DNA from: a virus
IMG/VR virus record: IMGVR_UViG_3300035698_035289
Location: 1 to 24,296 of that record
Length of the DNA: 24,296 bases
Direction: 5' to 3' (one strand)
Part shown: positions 15,629-23,497 of the stretch, one piece after another
How the letters are laid out: each line of letters opens with the position of its first letter
How positions within the stretch are numbered: position 1 is the stretch's first letter
Made by a program: the position numbers and the translations under genes
The notes under the pieces: model-generated
Told to the model about the DNA's origin: nothing
The model's database searches: none
What the model saw: only the letters and a program-made list of their open reading frames with translations

Positions 15629-15862
15629 CTACTTGTCCAAAGCCCTTTCCAATCGTTGCATGATGGCCGTGTTCTGGGCGATCACGGTCGAACATTTTGC
15701 CACCAATGGGAGGAGGACGTCCTGCTGTTGGTCTTCGAGGGTTTCGATCCGCGCAACCAGCCGATCTTCGCGGCGGTAGTCCCGCCAGAGGAAAAAGATT
15801 ACGGCAATCAACAGCGGTCCGAACTGTTTTAGTACCCACATCAGGTCCATAAAGTTGTCCAC
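15629..15862 (-). CDS. Small one-helix membrane protein, holin-like (77 aa)
   Basis: The start was placed at GTG 15862, 7 bases after GAGGA; an ATG at 15850 is the alternative. The protein has one clear membrane segment (about residues 10-24, FGPLLIAVIFFLW), then a basic DYRRED border and an amphipathic coiled coil (LVARIETLEDQQQDVLLPL, AQNTAIMQRLERAL) to the end. One N-terminal helix followed by an RE-rich coiled coil is the layout of small BhlA/UviB-type holin-like proteins and some phage spanin helpers. Its position between capsid and connector genes is unusual for lysis genes, so it could instead be a membrane-linked assembly protein. No endolysin is present in the window. Confidence 0.5.
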   Translation of the reverse strand: MDNFMDLMWVLKQFGPLLIAVIFFLWRDYRREDRLVARIETLEDQQQDVLLPLVAKCSTVIAQNTAIMQRLERALDK

Positions 15863-15902
15863 GGTGAGTTCCTCGAAGGCTTTGAGGGGAGGCGGGAGGG
15901 GA

Positions 15903-15930
15903 TGCCCGGCACAATAAAACGCACCGGGCA
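15903..15930 (-). terminator. Hairpin after the major capsid gene
   Basis: A 7-bp perfect stem (TGCCCGG / CCGGGCA) with a 14-base T-rich loop lies just downstream of the capsid stop and before the small membrane gene. There is no following T-run, so it may reduce read-through or protect the abundant capsid mRNA 3' end rather than terminate fully. Confidence 0.35.
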
Positions 15931-15953
15931 ATCCCCAAGAAACACGAGGGCAA

Positions 15954-17372
15954 TTAGCCCTGAAGAACCACGGCCAGGTCCGGATCAAGCACGGCGACGC
16001 CGGCCAGGATGTCCATGTTGACGACCGTGCCCTGCTTGATGCTGTTGTATTGCATCGTTATCCGCATGGCGATGTCGTTGTAGGACGCCACGGCGGCCAT
16101 CACGCCCATCGATTGGTTGGGCAGCGCCAGCGGCCGGGTGACCAGGGCCAATGCATCGCGATGCAGCGCCAGATTCATGGCGCCGGCCGGACCGGGGAAG
16201 GCCAGATCGTTGTCGGCCAAGGCGGCTGCCAGCGGGCGGTCGAGCCAGATGACCCGATCAGCGCCGGACACTTCGGACTCGATCACCGTGTAGGTGTGGC
16301 GGCTGCCCCCGGTGCCGAACGAAACAAGCTGTCCGATCTGGAGCGGTTGAGTGAAGCCGTCGATCGTGATGCCCTTGGTGTAGTTGACGGGGTAGGCACC
16401 TTGGACGCTCTGGGCCTTGTACACGGTGATGGCCGCGCCGGCCTCGGTGGCAAACTTGTTCGCTTCGTGCAGCGTCACGGCCGTGGTGTCACCCGCGGCA
16501 ACAGTGGCTGCCGTGATGTAGGTGGGCTGGTCATTGCCGGCCACGATGGCGTATTCGCCAGCCTGTGCCTCGTAACCTGTGATGCCCACCGCCTGCGAGC
16601 CGGTTGCGCCGATGCCCGCGGCATTGGTCACGGTGCCGGTCGCCGCATCGGACGTACCGAGAGCGATATCGTTGACGTTCTGGTCCATCCAGGTGTCGAA
16701 ACCCAGGATACGGCCCAGTCGGGCGTCTTCCAAGGCCGTGCCGCCATCGCCGCGCTGGTCGGCCGCGATGAACAGTTCGTTCTTCAACAGCGCTGTCTCG
16801 CTGGCCGAGCCGAGCACCAGGTTCCGACCGGTGACCGGGGCCTTGTTATCGTTGAGCACCTTGCGAGCTTCGAGCAGATAGTCCTTAGAATTCGTCTCGT
16901 CGAGGTTCAACAGCCGCCCAACACGGCCGGCCGGACCGGCCAGGAACTTGTGAACCTGGCCCAAAACGGCGCGATCGACGCCGCGGGCGATGACCTGCAT
17001 GGCCGGCAACAGATAGATCGCCACCAGTTCCTGGAACGACTTGCTGGCCTCGCCGTCCTTGATCACAAACGAGTTGTAGATGTGCTGGTCGAGCGGAACC
17101 TGCACGTTGGTCGAACGGGCGTCTTGCGTCTCGACATCGTCGTCATCCGTCTTGCGGCGGATCTTGAAGCTGGCTGGCTGTCGCGTATTGACCACGTCGC
17201 CGAACTCACGGACTTCGTCCTCGAAGTCGCGGTGGACCATCGAGGCGGCCACCATGTTCTCTTCCAGGATCGCCAAGCCCTCCTGCGCCCATCGCTCGGG
17301 AATGTAGGCGTCGTTGTCGTTGGCATAGCAGGTCGAGACGGCTTCAGACAGGTAGAGAGAATTTATCGTCAT
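15954..17372 (-). CDS. Major capsid protein (HK97 fold, P22 coat-like)
   Basis: A 472-residue protein following the scaffold gene. Residues about 25-140 (ERWAQEGLAILEENMVAASMVHRDFEDEV, then GDVVNTRQPASFKIRRK, and SFQELVAIYLLPAMQVIARGVDRAVL) look like the N-arm, E-loop and spine helix of an HK97-type coat protein. Residues 396-472 (AGAMNLALHRDALALVTRPLALP, then IAMRITMQYN and VNMDILAGVAVLDPDLAV) resemble the C-terminus of P22-type coat proteins. An inserted beta-rich portion lies at about 245-395, including a module similar to one in the tail tube protein. The first 21 residues carry the LYLSxxxxTCYxN motif also found at the start of the scaffold. A GGAG site lies 9 bases before the ATG. Capsid identity is firm; the exact family is less so. 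Confidence 0.85.
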   Translation of the reverse strand: MTINSLYLSEAVSTCYANDNDAYIPERWAQEGLAILEENMVAASMVHRDFEDEVREFGDVVNTRQPASFKIRRKTDDDDVETQDARSTNVQVPLDQHIYNSFVIKDGEASKSFQELVAIYLLPAMQVIARGVDRAVLGQVHKFLAGPAGRVGRLLNLDETNSKDYLLEARKVLNDNKAPVTGRNLVLGSASETALLKNELFIAADQRGDGGTALEDARLGRILGFDTWMDQNVNDIALGTSDAATGTVTNAAGIGATGSQAVGITGYEAQAGEYAIVAGNDQPTYITAATVAAGDTTAVTLHEANKFATEAGAAITVYKAQSVQGAYPVNYTKGITIDGFTQPLQIGQLVSFGTGGSRHTYTVIESEVSGADRVIWLDRPLAAALADNDLAFPGPAGAMNLALHRDALALVTRPLALPNQSMGVMAAVASYNDIAMRITMQYNSIKQGTVVNMDILAGVAVLDPDLAVVLQG

Positions 17373-17452
17373 ATGAAAAGTCTCCGTTTGTGTGTTGAGG
17401 TGTTGCGACAGAACGTCGCGAAAGGTTGGACTGACAAAACCCCTAATGAAGT

Positions 17453-18313
17453 TTAACGACCCTGCTTTGGCTTGAGACCGAGAAGCTCAGGGTTCTTCTC
17501 GCGGATCTCGCGGTACTGCGTGGGCGACAGTTTTCGCACGTCGATCTGGCCGTTGGCGCCCGCCGCCAGGCCGCCGGTTGCCGAATTGCCGCCGATGCCG
17601 CTAACGACGCCGCTCTTAAAAAGGTTCCCATACAGATCGGGTAACTCCTGCATCCGCTTCACGGCGTTTTCCGGTGTCCGTTGCGTCATCACCGATTCGC
17701 CCGTCTCCAAATCGACGTCGGCGAAATCGATCATCGGCTCGAACTCACCAAGCCCCCGTCCCTTTTCGTCGGTCTTCTCGACCATCTTGGTCATGGGCCG
17801 CAACATGGCGATGACCTGCGACGGGTTGTACGCCTCGTGCGAAACGGCCGCATCCTGCAATGCCCGTGAAATGGTCGATTCCATGTAGCGGTGCTGCCAC
17901 ACCTCGTACTGTTTCTCGGCGTCGGCCAATCGTCCACTATACTCCTCTTCAAGCTTCTTCCGCTCATGGGCCGCCTGCTGCTCCTTCGTGCGATATTGGG
18001 CACGCAGGTTTTCTAGCGATTCTTCCAGCCTGTTGCGGTCGTCCTTGCTAAGGCTCTCGTTTTCCAGGAGTTGCTGGTACGACTGCTCCAGCGATTCATA
18101 CTTCTCCTGGTGCTTGCGGCGGTCGGACGCCATGAACTTGTTGACTTCTTCCTGCGTGAAACGGCGGTCAGGGTCTTCGTGGCCATCGAGCTGACCACCA
18201 TCAGCACCGGCGTCTTGCATGGTGTTTTCGGCTTGTGAGCCTTCGCCCGCATTGTCGGCCTCGTTGTCGTAACAAGTGGCAATCGGGTCGGAGAGGTACA
18301 GTTCGCACAACAT
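17453..18313 (-). CDS. Capsid scaffolding protein (286 aa)
   Basis: A 286-residue, highly charged, mostly coiled-coil protein directly upstream of the major capsid gene, the classical place for a scaffold. The order is an N-terminal motif LYLSDPIATCYDN (residues 5-17), an acidic linker, RRFTQEEVNKFMASDRR (about 50-66; this 'FTQEEVNK' start of the helical region is common in phage scaffolds), then long Glu/Gln/Arg helices to about residue 145. After that come a short folded part and a Gly-rich region, ending in a basic tail (TQYREIREKNPELLGLKPKQGR) that could bind the coat protein. It would direct procapsid assembly and then leave or be degraded. AAGGA stands upstream of the start. No protease gene is visible nearby. 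Confidence 0.75.
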   Translation of the reverse strand: MLCELYLSDPIATCYDNEADNAGEGSQAENTMQDAGADGGQLDGHEDPDRRFTQEEVNKFMASDRRKHQEKYESLEQSYQQLLENESLSKDDRNRLEESLENLRAQYRTKEQQAAHERKKLEEEYSGRLADAEKQYEVWQHRYMESTISRALQDAAVSHEAYNPSQVIAMLRPMTKMVEKTDEKGRGLGEFEPMIDFADVDLETGESVMTQRTPENAVKRMQELPDLYGNLFKSGVVSGIGGNSATGGLAAGANGQIDVRKLSPTQYREIREKNPELLGLKPKQGR

Positions 18314-18331
18314 GGTCGCATTCCTTTTTAT

Positions 18332-19786
18332 CTAAGAAACCCTACTTAATCGAATGGCGTCGTCGTCCCGAAGGAACGGTCTCAGGTGCCGCCACGCCAA
18401 TACGTTGGGCACACCGTTGACAATATGTTCGATCGGGACATGGGCGCGGGAGTAGGTTGTCCGCACCGACGCATAACCCTGGGAAACGATCCCCAGATTT
18501 TCTAATTCCAGTTCAGGATCCTTGCCATCGAGCAAGGAATGGGCAATCTCATAACAGGCAATTCGTATCGCCTCGGGAACCTCCGTATCAGCACCGCGAG
18601 GGAACTCCAACGGTTGCCCGGCTTCGGCTGCGCGAATCGCTTCATCGCTTGCGCCCGAGCCGAGTGTATGGACCGAGTGCTTGCGGCCTTTGAAATTCAG
18701 CGTGTCGATCACCAGTGTCGCCGCGCGCAACGCCCTGGGACGGTCAATCGGCCTGGCCTGCGACCAGGCATGCTCGTGCAGCCGCATGGCAAAATAGTCC
18801 GCCGCTTCCTGAAGCGAGCCGTAGGTGTCTTGGGTGATTCCCTTGGGCTTGGGTGGATCCGTCGGTTGTGGAGGACTCGCCGGGCCGATCTTCAACACCT
18901 CGGTGCTATCAAATGGAATCCCATAAATCATTCCGCTTGGCGCCAGGACGGCACCTTGCCATTTGTTGGTGCCGGCAAGATTCCCGAAGATCAACGCGGT
19001 TTCGGTCACCGGTTCGATCTTCAACACCCCGGCGGCATTGTGAGGAACTGCGTAGACACAACCATTGGAAGCCAAGACGGCGGCGTTCCATTTATTGGTC
19101 CCGGGAAGGTTGCCGAAGGTGGACGTGGTGTCGGAGGCGGAGTTGATTTTCAGCACCCGAGTGTTGTCTCTGGGAATTCCGTAGATGATCCCATTTGGCG
19201 CCAAGACGCCGAAGGCCCACTTGTTGGAATCAGTTCCCAGGCTGCCGAAAGTGATTGCCGTATCGGCGGCCGGATCAATCTTCAATACCGCAGTGTGGTT
19301 TTTTGGAATTCCATAGATGCAACCGTTGGGCGCCAGAACGCCGTCAAACCATTTGTAGGATCCGGAAAAGTTGCCGAAGGTGGTCACCGTGTCGGTTGCC
19401 GGATCGATCTTCAAGACTTCGGTGCTGTTGTAGGGAATCCCGTAAATGCAACCGTTTGCTGCCAAAACGCCGCCGAGCCATTTGCTTGTACCGGGCAGAC
19501 TGCCAAAGGTGATGATGGTGTCATTGGTGGGATCGATTTTCAGTATCTCGGTGCTGCCAAACGGAATCCCGTAGATACAGCCATTTGGTGCCACAACGCC
19601 TGTAATCCATTTGTTTGTCCCGGCCAAGTTGCCAAACACGGACGTGGTGTCGGTGGCGGGATCGATCTTCAACACTTCCGTGGCGTAGTAGGGAATCCCG
19701 TAAATGCAACCATTGGGAGCCAAAACGCCGCCGACCCACTTGTAGGTTCCCGCGAAATTCCCGAATGTGGAGAGAGTGTCAGTCAT
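18332..19786 (-). CDS. Seven-repeat propeller fused to DnaT-like connector protein (484 aa)
   Basis: The start is the ATG at 19786, overlapping the portal stop by 8 bases; upstream in-frame sequence is only portal shadow. Residues 2-303 are seven 43-44-residue repeats with consensus TDT..FGN.(A/P)GT.KW..(G/A)VLAPNGCIYGIP...TEVLKIDPA, strongly suggesting a seven-bladed beta-propeller. A Pro-rich linker (PPQPTDPPKPKG) joins a C-terminal domain of about 165 residues: YGSLQEAADYFAMRLHEHAW, ALRAATLVIDTLNFKGRKH, LEFPRG, VPEAIRIACYEIAHSLL. That order is typical of the DnaT-like family found between portal and capsid genes, thought to be a head-tail adaptor. Such proteins are normally about 150-190 residues, so the propeller is an addition. 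It may decorate the virion neck or bind a ligand; this is inference. Confidence 0.7.
   Translation of the reverse strand: MTDTLSTFGNFAGTYKWVGGVLAPNGCIYGIPYYATEVLKIDPATDTTSVFGNLAGTNKWITGVVAPNGCIYGIPFGSTEILKIDPTNDTIITFGSLPGTSKWLGGVLAANGCIYGIPYNSTEVLKIDPATDTVTTFGNFSGSYKWFDGVLAPNGCIYGIPKNHTAVLKIDPAADTAITFGSLGTDSNKWAFGVLAPNGIIYGIPRDNTRVLKINSASDTTSTFGNLPGTNKWNAAVLASNGCVYAVPHNAAGVLKIEPVTETALIFGNLAGTNKWQGAVLAPSGMIYGIPFDSTEVLKIGPASPPQPTDPPKPKGITQDTYGSLQEAADYFAMRLHEHAWSQARPIDRPRALRAATLVIDTLNFKGRKHSVHTLGSGASDEAIRAAEAGQPLEFPRGADTEVPEAIRIACYEIAHSLLDGKDPELELENLGIVSQGYASVRTTYSRAHVPIEHIVNGVPNVLAWRHLRPFLRDDDAIRLSRVS
18878..19783 (-). repeat. Seven tandem ~129-bp repeats (propeller blades)
   Basis: Seven in-frame repeats of 129 bases (one of 132) encode residues 2-303 of the fusion protein. 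Conserved anchors in nearly every unit are FG, KW, NGxIYGIP and VLKI. The first four units are most alike; units 5-7 have drifted more (the sixth has YAVP in place of YGIP), consistent with duplication followed by divergence. Confidence 0.9.
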
Positions 19787-21587
19787 CGACCGGATCCTTC
19801 CCCACGCCACGCGTACGGTCCGTCGTCGTATCGTGGAGCGTGTTGTCGAGCGATTCGGCTTTTTCCTCACTGCCGGCCCCGGCCGGATCGGCCGAAAGGT
19901 CGTCAATACCGCGAGCGGCCGGGTCGCTGTTCTCATCGTCACTGCTGTCGTTACTGCTCTGTGCCGCCGCAATTCGCAGGATGCGTGCCGAGTGGTCTTC
20001 GCGAGCGGCCAGATGTTCCCCTTCATCGAAGCCCAGCGCCACCGACGCCGTTTTTTCGCCCACCAGCCCGGCGTTCTTGGCGTCGATGATCACCTTGGGA
20101 TCGCTGGTGGTGTAGTGCGAAGCGTCGATCTCGCGGTGGATCGCTTCGACCCGTTCCACACTCACCTTGCCGGCCAGCAACACGGTGACGATGTTCTTGG
20201 CGATCTCGCGTTTCACCGTTCGGCCGGGCACCGTATGCATCAGCTTGGCCAGTTTGTCGGCCTCGACGATCCGCTCTTGGTCCGACTTCAGACTGTAACG
20301 ATCCGGGTATTTTATTGTTGCAATCTGCCGCCGGGTCGGGCGACGTTCCTCATAAGCGGCCCAGAACTCGGCAATACGCCGCTCGGCGCTTTCCAGCACC
20401 AGTCCGATATACGATAGCCCTGCTTCGAGCCCCTGGTTATCCATCTGCTTCGACTCGGCCGAAACGCGGGTCGCAAGGTTCACCACGGCCAGGTTGACCA
20501 GCTTGCGAACGTCTTCCTCCAACTTCGCCTGGAGTTTTAGCGACGCTTCGAGCGGTTCCGACGGCGGCGCGATAAACGCCGGCGCGTTGGCCTTGATGTC
20601 GTATGCTCGACCTTGAGTGGAACCCACCTTGATGTCCGTGTCGGCCGCGCCCTGACCGCCCTGCGTGGCCGTGCCATCAGCGCTGGCCGCAACTTTCAAG
20701 TGCCCGCCGACCGCCCGGAGGTCGCGCTGTTCGATGTAGAACGGGAAATTGGCCTTGAGGGCATGGTTGACGTCGCTGGAGCCGAGATTCAATAACGCGA
20801 TCTGGTGTTGGCACACGTCCTTGATGAGACTGTCGCCAATGTCGAGCATCACGAAGGGGATGCGGTCCAGCTCGAGCTGCACGGGGCCGGCCGTGTTACC
20901 GTCGCGGTCAATCGGCTTGCCGCTGGTGTCGTAGAGCTGCAAGTTGACCTTGCCCGTCGCCGGGTCGATCCACAGCAGCCGATAGCGCTGAAAGGTTTGT
21001 GTGGGCAAGCCCGTCCGCTCGTCGCAGTCGAGGCAAGAGTCCCGCAACAGCAGCGATTGGAACTCGGATGGCTCTTCCGGTTTCGAGCAGGCCCACGACA
21101 GAATGTCTTCCACCTGATAGCTGTACAGATACGGCCGCCGCCCGCTGGCATCGGCCAGTGTGCCGATCCCTTCGACGACCGGGTGGTCTACATACACGCC
21201 CACGCGGCCCATCACCAATAGATCGGTCAACACCTTCATGCCCAAAAAGGCGGTCATTGTCAAACCGCGACGATCAACACCGCCATCCAGCCCGGCCACG
21301 GCTCGCATGTAGGCACCACTGCCACCGGTCCGCAGCACGTCGTTCATCCGCTGATAAATAGAATTGCGGATGTCGTTCACGGCCGCTTTGGCAAAGGCCG
21401 GGATCGGCGTCACCGTCCTGCGGCTATTGAAATCGCCTTGCTCTTCTCGGGCGCTGAACTGTTCCAGATACTTGTCACGGAATTCGTCCCCGCCGCGGTA
21501 GGTCACCCGCCACTTGGCCCAGTCCGACATGCAAGACAGGTAGTTCGGGTGCCGACTGTCGATGATATTATTGGTGGGCTGTTTCAT
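19779..21587 (-). CDS. Portal protein (DUF4055-like, 602 aa)
   Basis: A 602-residue protein directly after the large terminase gene. The N-terminus (HPNYLSCMSDWAKWRVTYRGGDEFRDKYL) with the W-RV-YRGGDE arrangement is typical of the DUF4055 family, whose members serve as portals. The middle includes GMKVLTDLLVMGRVGVYVDHP and RPYLYSYQVEDILSW. Residues about 400-470 hold the long helices expected of the portal stem and wing (RKLVNLAVVNLATRVSAESKQMDNQGLEAG, SAERRIAEFWAAYE). The last about 60 residues are acidic and Ser-rich, ending GVGKDPVDD. The portal forms the dodecameric ring that docks the terminase and later the connector. Its stop codon overlaps the next gene's start. Length fits the family. 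Confidence 0.75.
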   Translation of the reverse strand: MKQPTNNIIDSRHPNYLSCMSDWAKWRVTYRGGDEFRDKYLEQFSAREEQGDFNSRRTVTPIPAFAKAAVNDIRNSIYQRMNDVLRTGGSGAYMRAVAGLDGGVDRRGLTMTAFLGMKVLTDLLVMGRVGVYVDHPVVEGIGTLADASGRRPYLYSYQVEDILSWACSKPEEPSEFQSLLLRDSCLDCDERTGLPTQTFQRYRLLWIDPATGKVNLQLYDTSGKPIDRDGNTAGPVQLELDRIPFVMLDIGDSLIKDVCQHQIALLNLGSSDVNHALKANFPFYIEQRDLRAVGGHLKVAASADGTATQGGQGAADTDIKVGSTQGRAYDIKANAPAFIAPPSEPLEASLKLQAKLEEDVRKLVNLAVVNLATRVSAESKQMDNQGLEAGLSYIGLVLESAERRIAEFWAAYEERRPTRRQIATIKYPDRYSLKSDQERIVEADKLAKLMHTVPGRTVKREIAKNIVTVLLAGKVSVERVEAIHREIDASHYTTSDPKVIIDAKNAGLVGEKTASVALGFDEGEHLAAREDHSARILRIAAAQSSNDSSDDENSDPAARGIDDLSADPAGAGSEEKAESLDNTLHDTTTDRTRGVGKDPVDD

Positions 21588-21597
21588 GAATGACTCG

Positions 21598-23304
21598 TTA
21601 CAAGAACGACTTGATATCTTGATTAGTCTCTCGGGCCGCTACCAGCGGCAGGGCGATCTCGGCGTAGGTTCGGGCGTGGGCAAAATGGTCGGGGCCGGTC
21701 GAAACGAACGTGGCCACAACGTTGCCGCCACTTTTGGCTTGTTTGTCTTTCGTTGAATCCTTCTTCTCTCGCTCGTAGGTGCGAACCGGCGCTTTCAGGT
21801 GTTCTTGATATTCGCGCGAGACATCACGGGGCAGAACGATCCGACGCGGTTGCCGTAATCTGCCCAGCGATGCACTCAGCCAGTTGGTCCGATCCACCGT
21901 AGCCAGCGGCGCCCCATCGCCGTCGTCGGTGATCGAGATCTCTTTGGCGGTTACACCCCGCCGATAGCGGCACAGCCACACGTAGCCGGGGAACCGCTTG
22001 GCGAACCGCCGCGCTTCCATCGGCCAGGGGTCGGCGTCGATCACACAGGCCAGCACTTGCCATTCCCGCATCAGTTCGTCGAGCCGTTGGTCCCATTCGT
22101 TTTCGTAAAACTTGCCTTCCCAAAGGACCTTGGCCGTGGCCGCCACGTTCAAGTCCTGCGAGTAGCGGTCGAAGAACCACTCGCAGATTTCCACGTACGA
22201 CCATTTTCCCTGGTCGACGCCCATCGTAATGATCCGCTCGCCGCCCATCTCCGGCCGTGGGTCGTCCTTGGTGTGGTTGCGGATGCACGCCTGCAAATCG
22301 TCGTCGGTGACCTTGGCTCCATCGCCAATGAATGGAACGCCGAGTTTCGAGTTGTGGAATTCTTTGTTGGCCAGCTCGTCGCCAAAACCGCGGAAATAGG
22401 CAACCACCAGTTCGCCGGGCGTGACCGTGAAGCTGTACAACTGATTGATATGAAACCCACGAATATCCGGGTTGGCATTCTTCGCCATTGCGTTCCACGT
22501 GCCCGTGCCCAGCCAATCGGGCTTCGTCTCGTGAACGAGCTTGTGCTTGCACTGCTTGCACTTGAGGAACGATTCGTGACAGCGAATGTCGGCCACGTGT
22601 TCCCCGATGATCTCCACGCAATCGGGCCACACGAACTCCGTCCACCGCGAGCAGCACGGGCACTGAAACACAAAATGCTCTTGCGTGCTCGTCATGTAGA
22701 GCTTGTGGATGCCGTAGTTGGGGATGGTCGGCGTCGAGATGCCCCAAACGTGCTTGTGAACCTGACCCGAAAGCCGCTCCAAAGCCAGCCAGATTTGTTT
22801 TTGATCCATCTCGTCTACTTCGTCGAGGAATAATTCCGAGACGGGAATAGACTTCAAGTTGCTGTCGCCGCGCGAGCCGCGGATGTAGAGCGTGTTGGCG
22901 CCGGCCTGTTTCAGGTTGACCGTGTTGGTGTCCGTGAAAATATCGGCCAGCTTGGGGCTCAGCGCCAACGCCGTGGCAAACCGGGCTTTGCTGAAATCGC
23001 TCGCGTTCAGGGCAGTTGGCAAAACGTAGAGCACGTCGCGCCTCAGCTTGTCGAGCACGTAGAGCGCCCGGTTGATTGCTACCTCCGTTACCCCGGCCTG
23101 CGCCGACTTCATGGCGTAGTTGAACGACGCGCTGGAGTCGTGCATCTCGCGACTCCAGGGATGGTAGGTCCACGAGTAGGGCCCGGGGAACGGCTCGCCC
23201 ATAACGCGACGGTTGGCCGCCCAACGCGAGCAGCTCGTCAACGACCGGTCTGTAAGACCGTCCGCGATGGATTGCCGAAGTGCGTTGATCAGGTTGCCTA
23301 CCAT
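21598..23304 (-). CDS. terL: Terminase large subunit, GpA type (568 aa)
   Basis: The start was moved to ATG 23304 (MVGNLINAL), which has GAGAGG just upstream; further upstream sequence lacks a ribosome site. The ATPase half has a deviant Walker A (KSAQAGVTE, residues 66-74) and a Walker B (ELFLDEVDEM, 157-166). A zinc-binding-like insert follows: CPCC at 215-218 and C249/C252, as in GpA-type terminases. The nuclease half carries MGVDQG (D364) and VIDADP (D423/D425), candidate metal-binding aspartates. The enzyme packages DNA into the procapsid through the portal encoded next downstream and cuts it. No small terminase subunit is recognisable; one of the two small upstream proteins may fill that role. 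Confidence 0.88.
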   Translation of the reverse strand: MVGNLINALRQSIADGLTDRSLTSCSRWAANRRVMGEPFPGPYSWTYHPWSREMHDSSASFNYAMKSAQAGVTEVAINRALYVLDKLRRDVLYVLPTALNASDFSKARFATALALSPKLADIFTDTNTVNLKQAGANTLYIRGSRGDSNLKSIPVSELFLDEVDEMDQKQIWLALERLSGQVHKHVWGISTPTIPNYGIHKLYMTSTQEHFVFQCPCCSRWTEFVWPDCVEIIGEHVADIRCHESFLKCKQCKHKLVHETKPDWLGTGTWNAMAKNANPDIRGFHINQLYSFTVTPGELVVAYFRGFGDELANKEFHNSKLGVPFIGDGAKVTDDDLQACIRNHTKDDPRPEMGGERIITMGVDQGKWSYVEICEWFFDRYSQDLNVAATAKVLWEGKFYENEWDQRLDELMREWQVLACVIDADPWPMEARRFAKRFPGYVWLCRYRRGVTAKEISITDDGDGAPLATVDRTNWLSASLGRLRQPRRIVLPRDVSREYQEHLKAPVRTYEREKKDSTKDKQAKSGGNVVATFVSTGPDHFAHARTYAEIALPLVAARETNQDIKSFL

Positions 23305-23433
23305 CTGGCCTCTCGTTGGGGAATCGCACGCCCGAGTGGCAGACGAGCAGCAAAACGGCAATCGTTGATTGGAACATAGGGGCGATCGTTTCGGATTAAG
23401 GTCTCATTCGCTTTCAAAACGTTTCCACTAGTG

Positions 23434-23465
23434 CCGAGTCGCACGAAAATGTTTGTCCGACTCGG
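23434..23465. other. Inverted repeat upstream of the terminase gene
   Basis: Perfect 8-bp arms CCGAGTCG and CGACTCGG are separated by 16 bases in the non-coding 193-base stretch between the small unknown gene and the terminase start. There is no T-run. It could be an operator, an RNA hairpin or a packaging-related site; the sequence alone does not decide. Confidence 0.35.
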
Positions 23466-23497
23466 ACCTGTCGCGTTCATTCGGGCGTTCTCGCGTC

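Noticed and set aside
16050-17456. Long plus-strand open frame (468 codons) opposite the major capsid gene
   Set aside because: It lies antisense to a convincing capsid gene, has a composition of codon-mirrored His/Gly/Arg/Val, and lacks a ribosome site; it is a GC-rich shadow.
18878-19783. Possible CRISPR array
   Set aside because: The regular 129-base repeats are in-frame coding units without constant spacers and form a protein repeat domain.
19787-20026. Upstream extension of the propeller-connector frame
   Set aside because: The extra 80 codons fall within the portal gene in another frame and have no ribosome site; the ATG at 19786 that overlaps the portal stop is the better start.
18539-20089. 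Plus-strand open frame of 516 codons opposite the propeller gene
   Set aside because: Its apparent repeats simply mirror the seven repeats on the other strand, and it has no ribosome site or recognisable domain.
21824-23377. Second minus-strand open frame of 517 codons within the terminase gene
   Set aside because: It overlaps the terminase frame that carries Walker, zinc and nuclease motifs; the alternative product is Arg/Gln/Gly-rich with no motifs.
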